From: Pseudophaeomoniella oleicola
Lineage: Eukaryota > Ascomycota > Eurotiomycetes > Phaeomoniellales > Phaeomoniellaceae
Direction: 5' to 3'
DNA: 64,000 nt
Assembly: GCA_003868215.1 (NCBI GenBank)
Contig: QWDQ01000019.1
Location: 248,001 to 312,000 of the forward strand
How positions within the stretch are numbered: position 1 is the stretch's first letter; every line of letters begins with the position of its first letter. Both the position numbers and the translations under genes were made by a program. This document shows, piece after piece, positions 22,626 to 35,400 of this stretch. A model generated the notes under the pieces. It had not been told where the DNA came from and did no database searches. It saw only the letters and a list, made by a program, of their open reading frames with translations.

Positions 22626-24380
22626 ATGACTTCAACTTCTCCCCAGAATGGAGGCCCTACCTCTCTTCCGCATTCCAAGACCCGAGACGAACTTGGAGGC
22701 CCCGGTCCGCGTAGAACATCTCTCCCGTTCTTGAAGCGATCCAAGTCGCAGGAGCCGTTCAGAAAGTCGTCTGGCAAAAAATTGACAAAGGAGCAACAGA
22801 GGGAAGAAGAGATCCGCCGTCAACGAGAGTCCATCCCAGCGCAGCCTCCTTCGCTACCTGCATTAGCCTCTCCTCCACAACTTAAAGGATTTGGAGGCGA
22901 GGGATCGAGACCGGACAGTGTCGCCATCATTTCAAACCAAATCAACCCACGCAACTTTTCTAGGGCTCTGACCGACAGCGCACGGACTCCAACCAGAGCC
23001 ATCCCAATCCCAATGCCGCCCATTCCAGGTGACCCCCCTGCGGCCAGCGAAGATCCATATGCCAGGACGGAGAGCATGACCCATCGTGGAAGGTACAGCT
23101 ATGCCAGCAGTGCTGTGAGCACCATCAACAGTCCCAGACGGGTCCGGAGGAGGAAAGATCCAACACCGTACAAGTAAGTCTGCAGCTGATATTGTGACTC
23201 ACGAGTGCTGACTGTTTCCAGTATTCTCGTCATTGGAGCCAAGAACTCGGGCAAGACCTCCTTCTTGAACTTCCTGCGCTCATCTCTCGCACTGCCCCCG
23301 AAAAAACGACCGACCCGCGGACCGGAAGAGTTGGATTCGCCTCCTCCTTCCGCCAAAGCCAACCGTAACTTTGTTCACCATTACCTGGAATCGGAGATTG
23401 ATGGCGAGAGGGTGGGTCTTACACTGTGGGATTCACAAGGCCTGGAGAAGAACGTTGTCGATCTGCAGCTCCGTGAAATGAGTGCCTTCTTGGAGAGCAA
23501 GTTTGAAGATACTTTCAGTGAAGAAATGAAAGTTATCCGTGCTCCAGGTGTTCGAGATACCCATATTCACTGTGTCTTCTATCTCCTCGATCCGTCCAGG
23601 CTTGACATGAATCTCAACGCAGCCCAGCAACATGCCGAGAACGGTGTCATGAATGGAAAACGTGGCACGGGTCATCGAATCAAGGGCATTCTCGATGAAG
23701 ACTTCGAATTGCAAGTTTTCCGCACGCTGCAGGGGAAGACAACCATTGTGCCGGTTGTTAGCAAAGCAGATACGATTACCACCGCACACATGGCTTTCCT
23801 GAAGAAGACGGTGTATGACAGCCTCAAGAAACATTCTCTCGACCCGTTGGAAGCGTTGAACCTTGAAGAAGAGTCAGAGGACGACGAGTCCAGCAGCATA
23901 GATGATAAGCTTGATGAACGTGACGAAGATGAAGAAGCTGCACGACTCGCCGAAGAAGAGGCTGCGGTTGCCACACCCCACAGCGAAGACTCCGACACCA
24001 TGCCGGCAGAAGTGCTATCACCCAGCAGAAGGTCAAAGCGGACATCAACACTATCAGGACCGACCAGCATTGAAACCACTGGCGATATGCCTTATGTGCC
24101 GATGTCAATCTTGAGTCCAGACGAATACAGTCTTACTGGTGATGGTCCCGTCGGCCGCAAGTTCCCTTGGGGATTTGCTGACCCTTACAATCTCGAACAT
24201 TGCGACTTTGTGAAGCTCAAGGAGAACGTATTTGGTGAATGGCGGGCTGATCTCCGTGAAGCTAGTCGTGAGGTGTGGTATGAGAGATGGAGAACCAGCC
24301 GGCTCAATCGTCAAAGTGGTACCATTACTGCCAATGGTGGTCGCAGAATGGGTGCGGTTAGGACTGGTCGTGCCTTGTGA
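22626..24380 (+). CDS. aspE: Septin, AspE-type (filamentous-fungal group)
   Basis: Two exons: 22626-23173 and 23222-24380; 48-nt phase-2 intron (GTAAGT donor, TGCTGAC branch); 568 residues. The N-terminal ~180 residues are a basic, Pro/Ser-rich tail. The GTPase domain begins at NILVIGAKNSGKTSF (P-loop, residues ~187-195), with a G3-like LWDSQGLE and G4 VVSKADTI near residue 362; the septin unique element follows (KFPWGFADPYN, HCDFVKLKENVF). A ~90-residue acidic and Ser-rich insert (about 385-475) separates G4 from that element. No C-terminal coiled coil is present, which fits AspE. It should co-assemble with core septins at septa and hyphal tips; the group is absent from yeasts. Confidence 0.93.
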
Positions 24381-25083
24381 TGCTCGAATTTCGAGATAGG
24401 CAGATCCCGGATCCAATGTTGGGGGATTGTTCGCCAAGTGAGCGACGTGAAGTTATTGTTTTCGCTGTATGATGATTTTCCTGAGGGATGTCCATTCACT
24501 TCTCTTTTATGTGCGGGCCACATTCTTTTCGAACGGCCCGGAGACTACCCCCTTTGCCCCTTTTGAACTCAAAAATGATTATCCCCTTTTTTCCTGGTCG
24601 GTGATCTTATCTGATAGCGACTTATTACCCAACTGTTTTTATCGTTTATGTGCAGAATCCAAAAATCCAATTCAAGAGGGTGGTGGTGTGGAAGCAGCAC
24701 CGTAGCTAGCAGGCCTTTAGTTGAGCATAGTTTATCACGGAGAAGTCTCTGTTTGTTATCTTTCTAGGTACAATATGTTTCTACACGTCGATTCAAGTAG
24801 TTGAGACTTCAATCATATACCGCCAATCCAGGCAGGTAATTTGAGACTTTGAATTACATAAAGATACTGAGCTTGACGATCTGTCCCTTTTTCCACGTCA
24901 AATTTCTTGGACGTTCGACTAGATCTTTACAGACCTTGATTGTATTACTCTACAAAATATTCATTTCATCGGAATGGATTTCAGTATCGTCACGATCCGG
25001 CCTTGTCAAATTAATCAGATGATATCAATTAATTAAATCAAGTAAAAAGACAAAGAAAGCTTTAGTTAAGAAATATACTAGGC

Positions 25084-25107
25084 AGGGAGGGAGGGAGGGA
25101 GGGAGGG
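25084..25107 (+). repeat. GGGA run with G-quadruplex potential
   Basis: Six consecutive GGG blocks separated by single A residues on the plus strand; this meets the standard G3+N1-7 rule for G-quadruplexes. It lies in the convergent gene desert after aspE. Confidence 0.85.
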
Positions 25108-25496
25108 CGTTTTTCTGTGATGATAGCTGAAGTCATTAGGTTGGAAAATTTGAAGATTTTGAATTTGAATTTTTGAATAGAATTAAGGCACTAAGGTATG
25201 CAAGGTACCTAGGTAAGTAAGTGTTTTAGGGGGGAAATAGTAGAGAAGTTAGGTTAGGGAGAAGGAGAGAAAGAGAGAGAGAGGGAGAAAGTGATATATA
25301 TATATAGATTTTGAAAAATTTGTGGAAGAAAGGAAATAAGATATTATTGAGTAGAATGGTTAGGGGATTAATTAAGTAGGTCAGGTAGAGTAACAGCTTT
25401 TTTTCGCTCTCGAGTCTCACCAATCCTGTTAATACACCATCTATTCTGTTTACATCCTTCTCTCTCTTGCACCCGCTGATTGAGATAGTCGGCGAA

Positions 25497-25590
25497 GAGG
25501 AGTAGAGTAGTAGAGGAATAGAGTAATAAAGGAGTAGAGTAATAAAGAAGTAGAGTAATAAAGGAGTAGAGTAGTAGAGGAAAAGAGTAT
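25497..25590. repeat. 16-bp minisatellite (TAATAAAGGAGTAGAG type)
   Basis: About six imperfect head-to-tail units with the core GGAGTAGAGTAATAAA; variants swap TAATAAA for TAGTAGAGG or AAGAAG. Confidence 0.85.
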
Positions 25591-25785
25591 ATCATGGGAG
25601 CTGAATCAGTTGATAGTTGATATGGTTGGTTGGTTGGGTTAATCAGTCAATTCCATATTCCATCTGCTCTCCCTTCCCTTTTTTTCTTCTGGTGAGATCC
25701 TAGAGATTACTCTGACCATGATACACTTCTGGTCCTCATTTTTTGGTAAGGTTTGAAAGAGGTTTATAAGGTGAAGATAAAGGGG

Positions 25786-25828
25786 AAGGAGAAGGAGGAG
25801 GAGAAGGAGGAGGAGAAGGAGGAGGAGA
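25786..25828. repeat. 12-bp purine minisatellite (GAAGGAGGAGGA)
   Basis: Three to four units of GAAGGAGGAGGA in an all-purine tract on the plus strand. Confidence 0.85.
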
Positions 25829-27599
25829 TCGTGAGGGTAGAGTGAGGGATTGGTATGGACTGGTATAGACTGATATGATGCGATTCAGAAACATAACGAG
25901 ATGATGTTGAGATACTGGAATTATGGGAGCGGGACGTTCTCTGTGACTGATGCTCATGAGAATAGGATCCGATGCATTGGTCGCTACCCATAAGTCGTAG
26001 GAGTTTTCTGTTCGAACAGGCAGACACCAGCGAGGGAGTTTCTAATCAAATGTTAGCTGGTCTTCTGTGCCGACATCATTGGGAATTGGTACATTGTCTA
26101 GGTTAGATAGAGATCACTGCGAAGAGCATGCCAAGACTCGATGTGGTGAGAACCAAATGAAAAGGTTTTGTTGGATTGTAGTCCAGCACTTCCGAACTGG
26201 CTAAAAAGGACATGGAAGCAGTGTCACAGGTCTGATTGGACCGGCGGCATGTTTGGTCGCTTCTGGGGTCCGGATTCTCCAGTCCACATCTTCCCGGAGT
26301 TCTTGCGTAGGTCAGGTGACGAAGGACCAGTATAGTTGTGCACTTTTGATTCCGGAGAGGGAAAATGTCCAACGGGCGGCACGTTTTTGTAGGGAGTGCA
26401 TCCGGGAACTGTATTCGATGAATTATGACTGGTCCTGGGTGACAGACAGAAGCCACTGCGAAAGTGTGGCAGTTTCGTAAAGCCCGACCGCTGTTGGAAA
26501 GGACATCCTTGGATGGACTAGGAATGGACTGGGTCAATGAGATCGTGATTACAGACTCTGGGCTCCTCAGTGTATGATGGTATAGGGTGTGTCAGCTCCC
26601 CGGGAGAGTCCGAGAGAGTTCGAGGTCAGTTGAGGTTGTCCAGCGGGTAGATGACTTTTCTTCCCATAGCCTACCTCAACGTACATGGAAGACAGGCGAA
26701 GCAAAAATCCCCTACCCTGGCTGCAGTGACCACTTCTCCATTTCTTCGATTGGCTTCTCTCGACTCCAGGAGTCAATATGACGGGTGTAGTAGTTGTCTC
26801 TCTTCTTGGTGTTATGTATCTGCGCCATCTTGAACCACCATCTACCATCCTCGATGGGGTGTCAAAATATGCCAACTTGTCAGGAGACCGGTATCCATGG
26901 TGGCGTCCGGTAAAATCTTTCACTGTCTCAACAGTGTCATCAAAGAATCAATCGGCACTGTGACACTGGCGTTGCCAAGTATGTTGCATGCTCCCTTGCC
27001 GGTATCTAGATATAGGTGCTTCATCAGCTCACTCTGAAAGTCACTCTCAATGCAGTCCCTGGCCCAGGAAGACTGTAGCATGAAAAATGGAGTCTGGCAA
27101 TTCGGTATGCAACTCCCCAGGTGTAGAATACGACCCAAAAAAGAGCCCGGGGAGAAAAAGGGAAATCATGCCATGAACAAAGGGAAAATATGGGAAAAAG
27201 AAAAAGAGAGCTAGACATCTCGGCTTTGAGACAGAGTATTCCGGAACTTGTGTCCACTTTGGCATCATGCTTAGCGATCTGATACCATCTTCCGGTTCCA
27301 ATCCATCCGACCTACGACTGTCCATACCGAAAGTTGATCTCCGCCAGTCACATACGGTGTCAAAAAAAGACATTGCGTCTGGAACTTCCCAGTCACTCTC
27401 AAATACGCTCGGATGTATATAACAAGTCCAGCATGACAATCTACTCATCTCTACGTCTTCCCGAAGAACAGATGATCAGATGTTCGATAACCTCGCGATA
27501 TTCATTGTTGGCAGAAAGGCTTCCCCGCCCGCTGAAATCGCGAACGAACCGACCTCGGTCTTTCGAGTGCCTTGATTGCCATAGACGGCAACAATGACG

Positions 27600-30100
27600 T
27601 TCAGGAGCTGGTCGAGAAGGATGAATAGACATAGCTATACAAATAGATTACCCCGGACTAGAATGTAGAGAATGGAGAAGTTGTAGGATAAGATCAGAAG
27701 TCATAGAATGTTACCCGGGAGCGATTAGGTAAGCCTAAAATGGTAAAGACTGTTTCAACCTGAAAGACAACAAAAGAAGTCTGGAGGTCACAAAATAAGT
27801 CAAAATAAACCCGGAGACTGTAAAATAGTCCAAACTCCTATCTATGTTTAGTCCTGAGCTTCTCGAAGGTATCCGGGAAGTCCTGGTGTTGCCTTGTAGT
27901 TTCGAAGTTGCTGATTACAGTAGCACTGGTTTGAGGGTCAAGAAAAAGAACCATTCCGGAAGCTGTGAAACTATCAATGAACATGTTCGGGAACCAAACA
28001 ACTATTCCGCTCTATCATCGGGTTGCAATCCTCGTCCTCCATCATCGCTGTCATCCTTCCTGCGACCTCCAGCATCCAACTTTCTCGCTTGCCGGGTCAC
28101 CAGCGTCCAAGATCTGCAACCAACGATGGCGGCCACACAGCCACGACAATGACAAGGAAAGTGACAAAAACCCACCGGAGACCACCGGCGTAGATATCAA
28201 TGGAAACATGATTGAAAGAATGCTAGCAGCAGGGCGGACGGATGGTAGTGGTGCTGCCAGAGTCCGTGCAACTATTCAGATGATTGGAATGCGGGAGTCT
28301 GGAACTGAGTATGAAACTATGCCGGGAGTCAATGAAAGACCACGGAGGCCGTAAAAGTACGCCGGAACACTTGAAACGATCTACAGACCATCAAACTTTT
28401 ACGCTCTAGAATTTTTATGGCATCCGTGATGTTAAGTGGACGTCCTGAAGATCATGAAGGTCCTATCGTATGATTGTTGGTGTTCCTAAGTGGGAAACTT
28501 GTAGACCTTGATAAATCTGGAACTTGGAAGCTGCAAAAGTAAATGAAATGTTTTCGGAAGTAGCAAGGATGTTCCTTGGGATTGTTTGAATCATATGATG
28601 AAAGCCGTGGTCCAGTAATGTATGGGAGGCATCGTCCTCGTCGTCCTCTCGGAAGTCGTGGGAGTCAGCTACAAACATCCGAAAGTCACAGAGGAACTTC
28701 CGGGAGTTGTACATATCGCCCCGGGGCCCCTGAAAGTTGTACATTAGATCATCAGAAGATGTCATGGAACTCCCGAGAGCAGTAGCTGAAGATATGGGAC
28801 TTCCAGAAGCGATGAAGGGTGTCGTGGGAACTTCCGGTGGTGGATGGTATCAGAATGCAGAGGTCATACAACCACCCGGAAGTCCCAGAACTGATACCTG
28901 GAAGCCGTGGTGATCCAAGTATGGGCTTCTTGATCATTGTAGAACACTCAGAATCTCACAAAGCAAGAATCTAGCAGAGCCAGAGGCCGTAGGGATCGAA
29001 ATATGGTACTCCCAGAAGTTATAGGAGTAACTCCCCAGAGTCACTATCATGTTAGGTACGCTGGCGACTACAAATCCACTCCGGAAGTCATAAAAGTCAA
29101 TCAAAACTCCTAAAATCAACAGTTATCCAAGTACATAGTGTCCGGAAGTCATAGGGCTAAGCCCAGTCGCCATAGGATCAATTCGGACCTTGTGGGTGTT
29201 CCACCAAGTGGTTCTATTCGGTCATCACGAAAATCAACCCGGAAGTTATGAAACCCAGTCAGGAGGTCTGCAACTTCTAGATATCATTAGTCCTTGTAAT
29301 GTATCTGTCATAGACCGGACCCAGAAGCCATAAGAGTATTCCAGAAGCTTTCAAGGTCATACAGCAAATCAGGAGTAGGCCTTTCAGGAGCTGCGGAAAG
29401 ATCAGAACTCGGAGATCACAGAATCACTCAGGAGTCATGCACGAGGTTCAGGACTGATAGAGCCCTGTGCCTGAGAGTTGTGGATGGCTCCGAGGTCATA
29501 TAAGCACTGCCAGAGACGTCAGAGATCATTGAAGGTTCAGAGCTTGTTAGGCCGGAAGTCTTGAAACCACTCAGGAACCATGCGGATTAAGCCAAACGTC
29601 ACGTAGACCTTAAAATAGTCAAAAGCCATAATCCCTTAAGAAGTTCTAGGACTCCAGAAGGTGTGAAGGGAAAAAAAGTGCAAGTGCTTCAAGAAGTATG
29701 AGAGTTGTCGACTTCATAGAATCAGGAAGCCGTGAAACTATCCGGGAACCAAAGAAAGTAGCCTGAATGTCATGCATATCCTAAACTGGTTGAGACTTAT
29801 AGTTCCTTTAGAGATCCGAGAGCTCCGGAGGGTATGGAAGCAGAAAGCGTGAAATCCCTCAGGAGGCATGAGAAACGCGACATCATAGAACCTGGAAGCC
29901 GTGAAACCACTCCGGGAGCCTTCAGAACCAGTCAGCCATCTTGGAATCGTACAACTCGAACGACCAGAGGAGTCCCGAAACTTGTATCTCTCTCCGACAG
30001 TCGCCCAAATCAGAAGTGGTGGAAGTTGTAGTCCTACTCGCGGAAGTTGAGAAAATCTGAAAATCGCAAACGGACCCAACGCAGTTGTATGTTACAGAAC
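27600..30100. repeat. Degenerate short-period repeat field (CCGGAAGTCATRAAA words)
   Basis: Words close to CCGGAAGYCRTGAAAC recur irregularly, often every 20-60 bp: for example ATTCCGGAAGCTGTGAAAC near 27953, ACTCCGGAAGTCATAAAAG near 29082, GTCCGGAAGTCATAGG near 29139, CCCGGAAGTTATGAAACC near 29239, GCCGGAAGTCTTGAAACC near 29551 and CTGGAAGCCGTGAAACC near 29890. Many intermediate degenerate forms lie between. No long open frame and no domain is present on either strand. I read this as an old, mutated tandem expansion of a short unit; it merges on the right with the ~190-bp array. Confidence 0.6.
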
Positions 30101-32345
30101 TGGCTTCAGAAGGCGTCGGCACGTGCAGCTACTCTGGCTGGACATCTTTTCAGGAATGATGGCTGTTCTTGACGCTGGAGGTACATGCGGTCCGAAAATT
30201 GTACAAAGTGGCCTGCAGACAGCAGCAACTGACCTAGAACTCCCGGGAGTTGCATAAGTACTCAGAAGATCCATATCTATCCTCGTGAAAAATCCGGAAG
30301 CTATAGGATTCAAAAAATGAGACCCCTGATACATTGTCAGAAAGTCCGTCGTATATTGTGAAGGCTGCAATTCGCCTGAAGTAGGCATAACTGTCCTAGA
30401 ACTGGTGGAAGCCGTACAGACACCTAGATACCATATACTTACTCCTGTTAGAAATCCGGAACCTGTAGGATGTGGTAATGTTGGTCCCTGATATATTGTC
30501 AGGAAGTTCATCGTTGAAGCCACCCAGAAATGATGAAAGCCGTAGTTCGCCTGGAGGTAGTACTAATTGACTTAGAAGTCACGGAAGTTCTGTAGCTATT
30601 CAAAAACCGCAGACCTACTCTTGCCAGAACTCCTGAATCCGTAGATCCTGAGAATGATGATTCATGATAATTTTTGCAGAGAGTTGTGGTGAAAATCGGG
30701 AGTTATGACATAGCCGCAGTTTCAGTCGGGGATGACGACCAGCTCTCTGAAGATAGCGGCAATTGACATTGGAGTTACAGAAGTCATACAAATACTCTGA
30801 AGATGTATACCTACTCCTGTTAGAAGTCCGGAGCCTGTAGGATGCGGATATGGTTGTCCATTCCAAGTGAAGAAAGTCGCAGTAATAGAGATATCTTGGA
30901 AGTGTTCCCGTCGTGGAAGCTGTGATTTCAATCAGGAGTGACGACTGCATATCTACCTGCACATAGAAGCAGAAGATATAAAAGTCATGGAAGCCACAGA
31001 ATTACTTAAAGACCAAATACCTACTTCTACTAAAAGTCCGGAACTCGTAGGACCTGAAAATGGTGGTTCATGATACTCTTTTCCAAAGAGCCGTGGCTCG
31101 TGGTTGAAGTCCCGGAAGTTGTGAAAGCTGCGTGTTCACCCAGCATTTACGAATATCTGTAAGCAGCACCAACAGACTTATAAGTCTCGGAACTTGTATA
31201 TCCACTAGGCAACTAAATACCTACCTCTATTAAAAACCCGGAACTCCTAGGCCTGAGAATGATGGTTCATGATACTTTTTTTCAGAAAGTCGTGATTAAA
31301 TTCCGGAAGTTGGGAAGGCGGTGCGTTCACCCAGCATTACAGTTATCTGTAAACAGCAGCAAGAGACCTAGAGAACTCGGAACTTGTATATTTATTCAGA
31401 AGTTAAGTACCTACTTCTGACAGAAATCCTGGGTCTGTAGGTCTTAGAAATAGTGGTGCATTGCATTCCATCCCTCAGAGTGTCGCATAGAAGCCGCATG
31501 TCCATCCGTATCACGGATACCTGCAGACAGCAACGCTTGACCCAGAAGTCTCGGAAGTTGTATATCCAATAAGCAACTCGATTCCTCTCTCTACCAAAAA
31601 TCCGAAACTTATAGGACTTGAAATGGTGGTTCAGACTAATTCCTCAGAAACCCGCAGTAATAGAAGCCCTCCCCGAAGTTTCGAAACCTGCACCTCTGCT
31701 GAGTATTTACAACCACCTGCAAACAGCAGTACTTGACCTAGAAGTCTCGGAACCTGTGATATCACTCGTACACCATATCTATACTTCTGACAGAAATCCG
31801 GAACTCATAGGAGCAATGTGTCGTGGCTCATGATCATTTCAGAAAACCATCCGTGATAGAGGGACCCTCCTCCTCCCGCTCCCGAAAGTGACAAGAAAGC
31901 TGTATTTCCCACTCACAACTTATAGGCTGGCTACCTCAAAACAGCAGTAATAAACATAGGAATTTGTATAGCCATCTGAATGATAAATCCCTATAGCTGC
32001 CAAAAATCCGGACCCTGTAGGAGTTCAACGTCGTCACCCCTTCTACCTGGTATTCTACATTGTCAGAAAGTCGTACAAGCCATGTCTACTTTTCACCCAT
32101 CAGTTCACGGATACCTCAAAACAGCAGCAAGAGATATAGGAATTTGCACAACTACTCAGATACTATGTACCTACATCTACCAGAAATCCTGAATCCGTAG
32201 ACCTTGAATGTCGTCGCCCGTTCTACAATTTCCCAAAGCCATACAAGCCATCCATACTTCCCACAAACAACTTACGGGTCGATTACCAGAAACTTATAAC
32301 ACTTGATAACCACGTCTTGGATGAACAGGGTATAGATGTAATCCA
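30100..32345. repeat. Degenerate tandem array, ~163-210-bp higher-order unit, about 11 copies
   Basis: Anchor 1 (close to CAGAAATCCGGAACTCGTAGG, usually preceded by CTACTTCTG) occurs at 30288, 30451, 30624, 30823, 31032, 31232, 31421, 31595, 31791, 32001 and 32181, spacings 163-210 bp. Anchor 2 (AACAGCAGCAAGAGACCTAG..CTCGGAACTTGTATA) falls in register between them: 30218, 31161, 31351, 31525, 31721, 31938, 32118. A GGTGGTTCATGAT segment follows anchor 1 in many units. Each unit itself holds two to three CCGGAA-type subunits, linking it to the field on the left. Copies are visibly diverged, so the array is not recent. It ends about 65 bp from the AAA ATPase stop codon; that gene's 3' UTR may run into it. 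Confidence 0.8.
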
Positions 32346-32409
32346 GGGGTATGTATATACGCCAATGCGACTTCGTGTACATTATATAGATATGCTTTGA
32401 TACGTGGAT

Positions 32410-35400
32410 TCAGTACCCGTCGTCGGGATCATATTCCCTCTTGATCTCCGGTGTCATGCTGCCTTCTCGACCGGTGTTCCCTTGCCATCCGCCACTGGGA
32501 CCAGGTTTGGCAGCAGACGTAGAGTACATCGATGGGTTCGTCGGTTGCCTCTGTGTTGACGGGTCCACGGTGGCGGTCGGGAACATGCTAGGAGCTGCAG
32601 GTGAAGCTATTGGGTCACGGAACTGGGAACCGCTGTGGGTTGGAGTGAGGTTATAAGCGTGGACGTTATTTGAAGAATATTTGGGTTGGTGACTGTCGGG
32701 GGGTGGACCGCTACCGCTGCGGCTGGAATAGCTTTCCTGTTGAGCTAAGAAGGATGGTCGGGGAGACGGAGGGCCGGGTGGATATGCTTGTTGCTGCTGC
32801 CAAGGAGGTGGAGGTTGATAAGACTGCTGTTGATAGTAGTTTGATGGCGTGTGTTGAGTGCTATGGCGTTGAGATTTGAACTCGAAATTATCGCTACGAT
32901 GACGCTCTTGATACGCTCGATCAGCATCCGTTCCACCATGAGTATCAACCATATATTCGTCGAAATGCTGTGATGCTTCGGCCACGATTTTGAAATGGGT
33001 GACGTTCAATTCGACAGGATAATTCAGGGTAGATGGCCATGATGCCGGCGATACTTCAGAAGGTACAGTATCGTTGGCGCTAGACTGCATCCTTCTGGCC
33101 GCCGCTTCCTGAGCATCGTATTCGGCAATGGCGGCTGCAGTTTGGAATGCACTGCGGATTTGTCGACCGTTCCAAAGCATTTTCCGGTTTCGATTGGCAA
33201 CATAATGCTGTCTAGCATATTGCATGATTTCATCTTCTCTTATGGACAAAGCACCTTCCTTTCGACGAAGGAGACGTTCCATATTCATTCGCCAAATGCT
33301 CTCATTCTGCTCCTCGTTCAACGGTGGATAGTAGAGATGGAGGTGCACCCGCGATTTGAAGGCTTCGTCAAAGGAGCCAACACGGTTAGTGGTGAGAAAG
33401 AGAATGCCAGTGTAATACTCAAGCACACGGAGAAATACTGGAAAAAGGGTTAGACAGAAGAATTAAGAGTCCATACTGATGGGCTTACCGGAGACTAGGG
33501 CGTTCCTCTTGTAATCGTCTAGTGAACGCTGGGCAAGAAAGACATCCGCCTCGTCTAATAACAAAACACAGTCCCATGCCTCCGCTAGATTAAATATCGT
33601 TCGCAAAGCCTCTTCAACGTCGTATGCAGTCGTTCCGAGGTCTCCACAGGTGATTGGATAGAGTGGACGACCGAGAGATTCAGCAACGCACTCGGCTGTT
33701 GAGGTCTTGCCAACACCCGGTGCACCGTGCAGCAAAATAATCAGACCTTGTCCTTTCCCGCGAACAAGGTCGTAGTCGTCGTTACGGGCCTCAAGATGTT
33801 CTTTATTCTGCCTGGCTTGCTTTTCTTGGAAATGCATCTTGACCTGCGCTTGGACAATTCTCTTCATCCCACGTATAAGCTTCAGGTCTTTCCAACCTTC
33901 AGCTTGCGGCTCTACCAGTCGAAGCCCATCTATGCTAATGAGAGCAAAAGCACGACGTCGCAGTATAAATGCGCAAACTCGATCAGGGAGGAGAATGAAC
34001 TGTTCTTCGGTGAAATTGCTCCCGTCAACTTCCTCGTCGTATACGCGGTTGTTGTAGGCATTCAGGAAGGGATCCTTGGCGAGGTACTCTTCGGTGCAGG
34101 TCTGATCGGTTCTTACATCATCGTGGTGCAGTTCAAGCCTATGTGAATCGGGAACTTTCTGATCCTTGTCTTTCCAATAATATACAGGGTAGTGGTCAAT
34201 TAACTCCTCTTCAGCTGGGGTCAGATTGGCCGGCACAGCGAGCTCAAGCGTCCAAGCCTCATCGTCCCGATTAGCCTCTCGGAAGTCGACAATAACGTGT
34301 CCATCCACGATTTCAGACCGTTTGTCGGCTGCCTCACAAACTTTACCGTTGGGATGATGTGTCAGTGTGCGTCCAGTGTAGTACATGTGCATGGGTTTCT
34401 GGAAGGTGCAAAATTTGCGACCACGTTCGACGAGTCGCTGGCGAATGGCATCGTGGTCCTTGGCCAAATTGAATGGAATTAACGCCAAAGAACTGATGCT
34501 ACGTTCCCCATCAAACGGTTCGATCTGCATTGAATCACGGAAGGGTCCATACATGACTCCATTCCAGTCGATAGCATAGCACTGGACGAATAGAGCGTTC
34601 ACTTTCTTTGCAGGGGGCCTGAAACTGTCTTCATTCACAGGAGCACTCAGACGGGGTCGTCCCCAGGTAGTGTCCAAGACCCTCCAGACGGATAATCGTT
34701 GAGAGCGACCCTGAAACGCCGAGCCTTCGCTATCTGCGGAATGGATGGGTTCGCCTAACGTCTTCGTCCTTGACCCTGATCTGTTGCCTGCAGGACAGAT
34801 AACCTCCGTCCCCGGCTTGTATAAGTGCCACAGATCTCTAAAGTATATCGTATCGGCTGAACCGTCTCGAATCGCGTGGATCGTGGGGTATATCTCAGCG
34901 TCAAGAAATTCGATAAGACACTGAAGATCTTTATATGCTTCTATACTGTCACCGAGTCTCTCTTCGTCTTCCTCTTCTTCTTTTTCCTCGTCTTTTTCCT
35001 CGTCGTGTTTTGCCTCCCCCAGGGCCTCGCCTTCTCCATTCTTGCCATCATCTTCTGTAGAAACATCGTTTACCGTTGATTCTGTTGCCTTTTGTTGTAC
35101 TTCTGTTTCAACAGCCTGCCTCGTGTCTTCTGTAGTGGCATTGTCCTCAGCGGTCACATTTTTGGACTCGGCATCAACAGCTGACCCATACATCTCTTCA
35201 AGGTATACGAGTCTCTCACGTAATTCCTTCTCGTAGTGGGTGAAGAATTTGTAGGGCCTCAGGAAGATGGTTGGTTCCAAGGTCCACTCGCTGAAAACCA
35301 CATCTTGGAAAATCCTAAGGAGTGGTATCGAATTGACACGGATACGCTCGGGCATCTCAGTTGGCGCTCGAGCCAAAGTAGGTCCAGAATCCTTGGTACC

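Larger units (their letters stand above)
24381..27599. other. Gene-free region rich in simple sequence
   Basis: No gene seen. Contents: a GGGA run at 25084-25107, an exact TACCTAGGTA at 25206-25215, purine/pyrimidine-skewed tracts (25260-25300), a 16-bp minisatellite at 25497-25590, and a GGAGAAGGAGGA array at about 25786-25828. From about 26.2 kb, isolated CCGGAG/CCGGGA words start to appear (26294, 26350, 26400, 27238), possibly the decayed outer edge of the repeat field to the right. Confidence 0.55.

Noticed and set aside
30092-30523. 143-codon minus-strand frame with repeated peptide PTGSGFLTGV
   Set aside because: The peptide repetition is a by-product of the ~190-bp DNA repeat; frames are interrupted in most units and differ between units, so no protein is supported.
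27600-32345. Possibility that the repeat field is a CRISPR array or a transposon
   Set aside because: Units are diverged throughout, with no identical direct repeats and unique spacers, no terminal repeats and no transposase or reverse transcriptase frame; the organism is a fungus.
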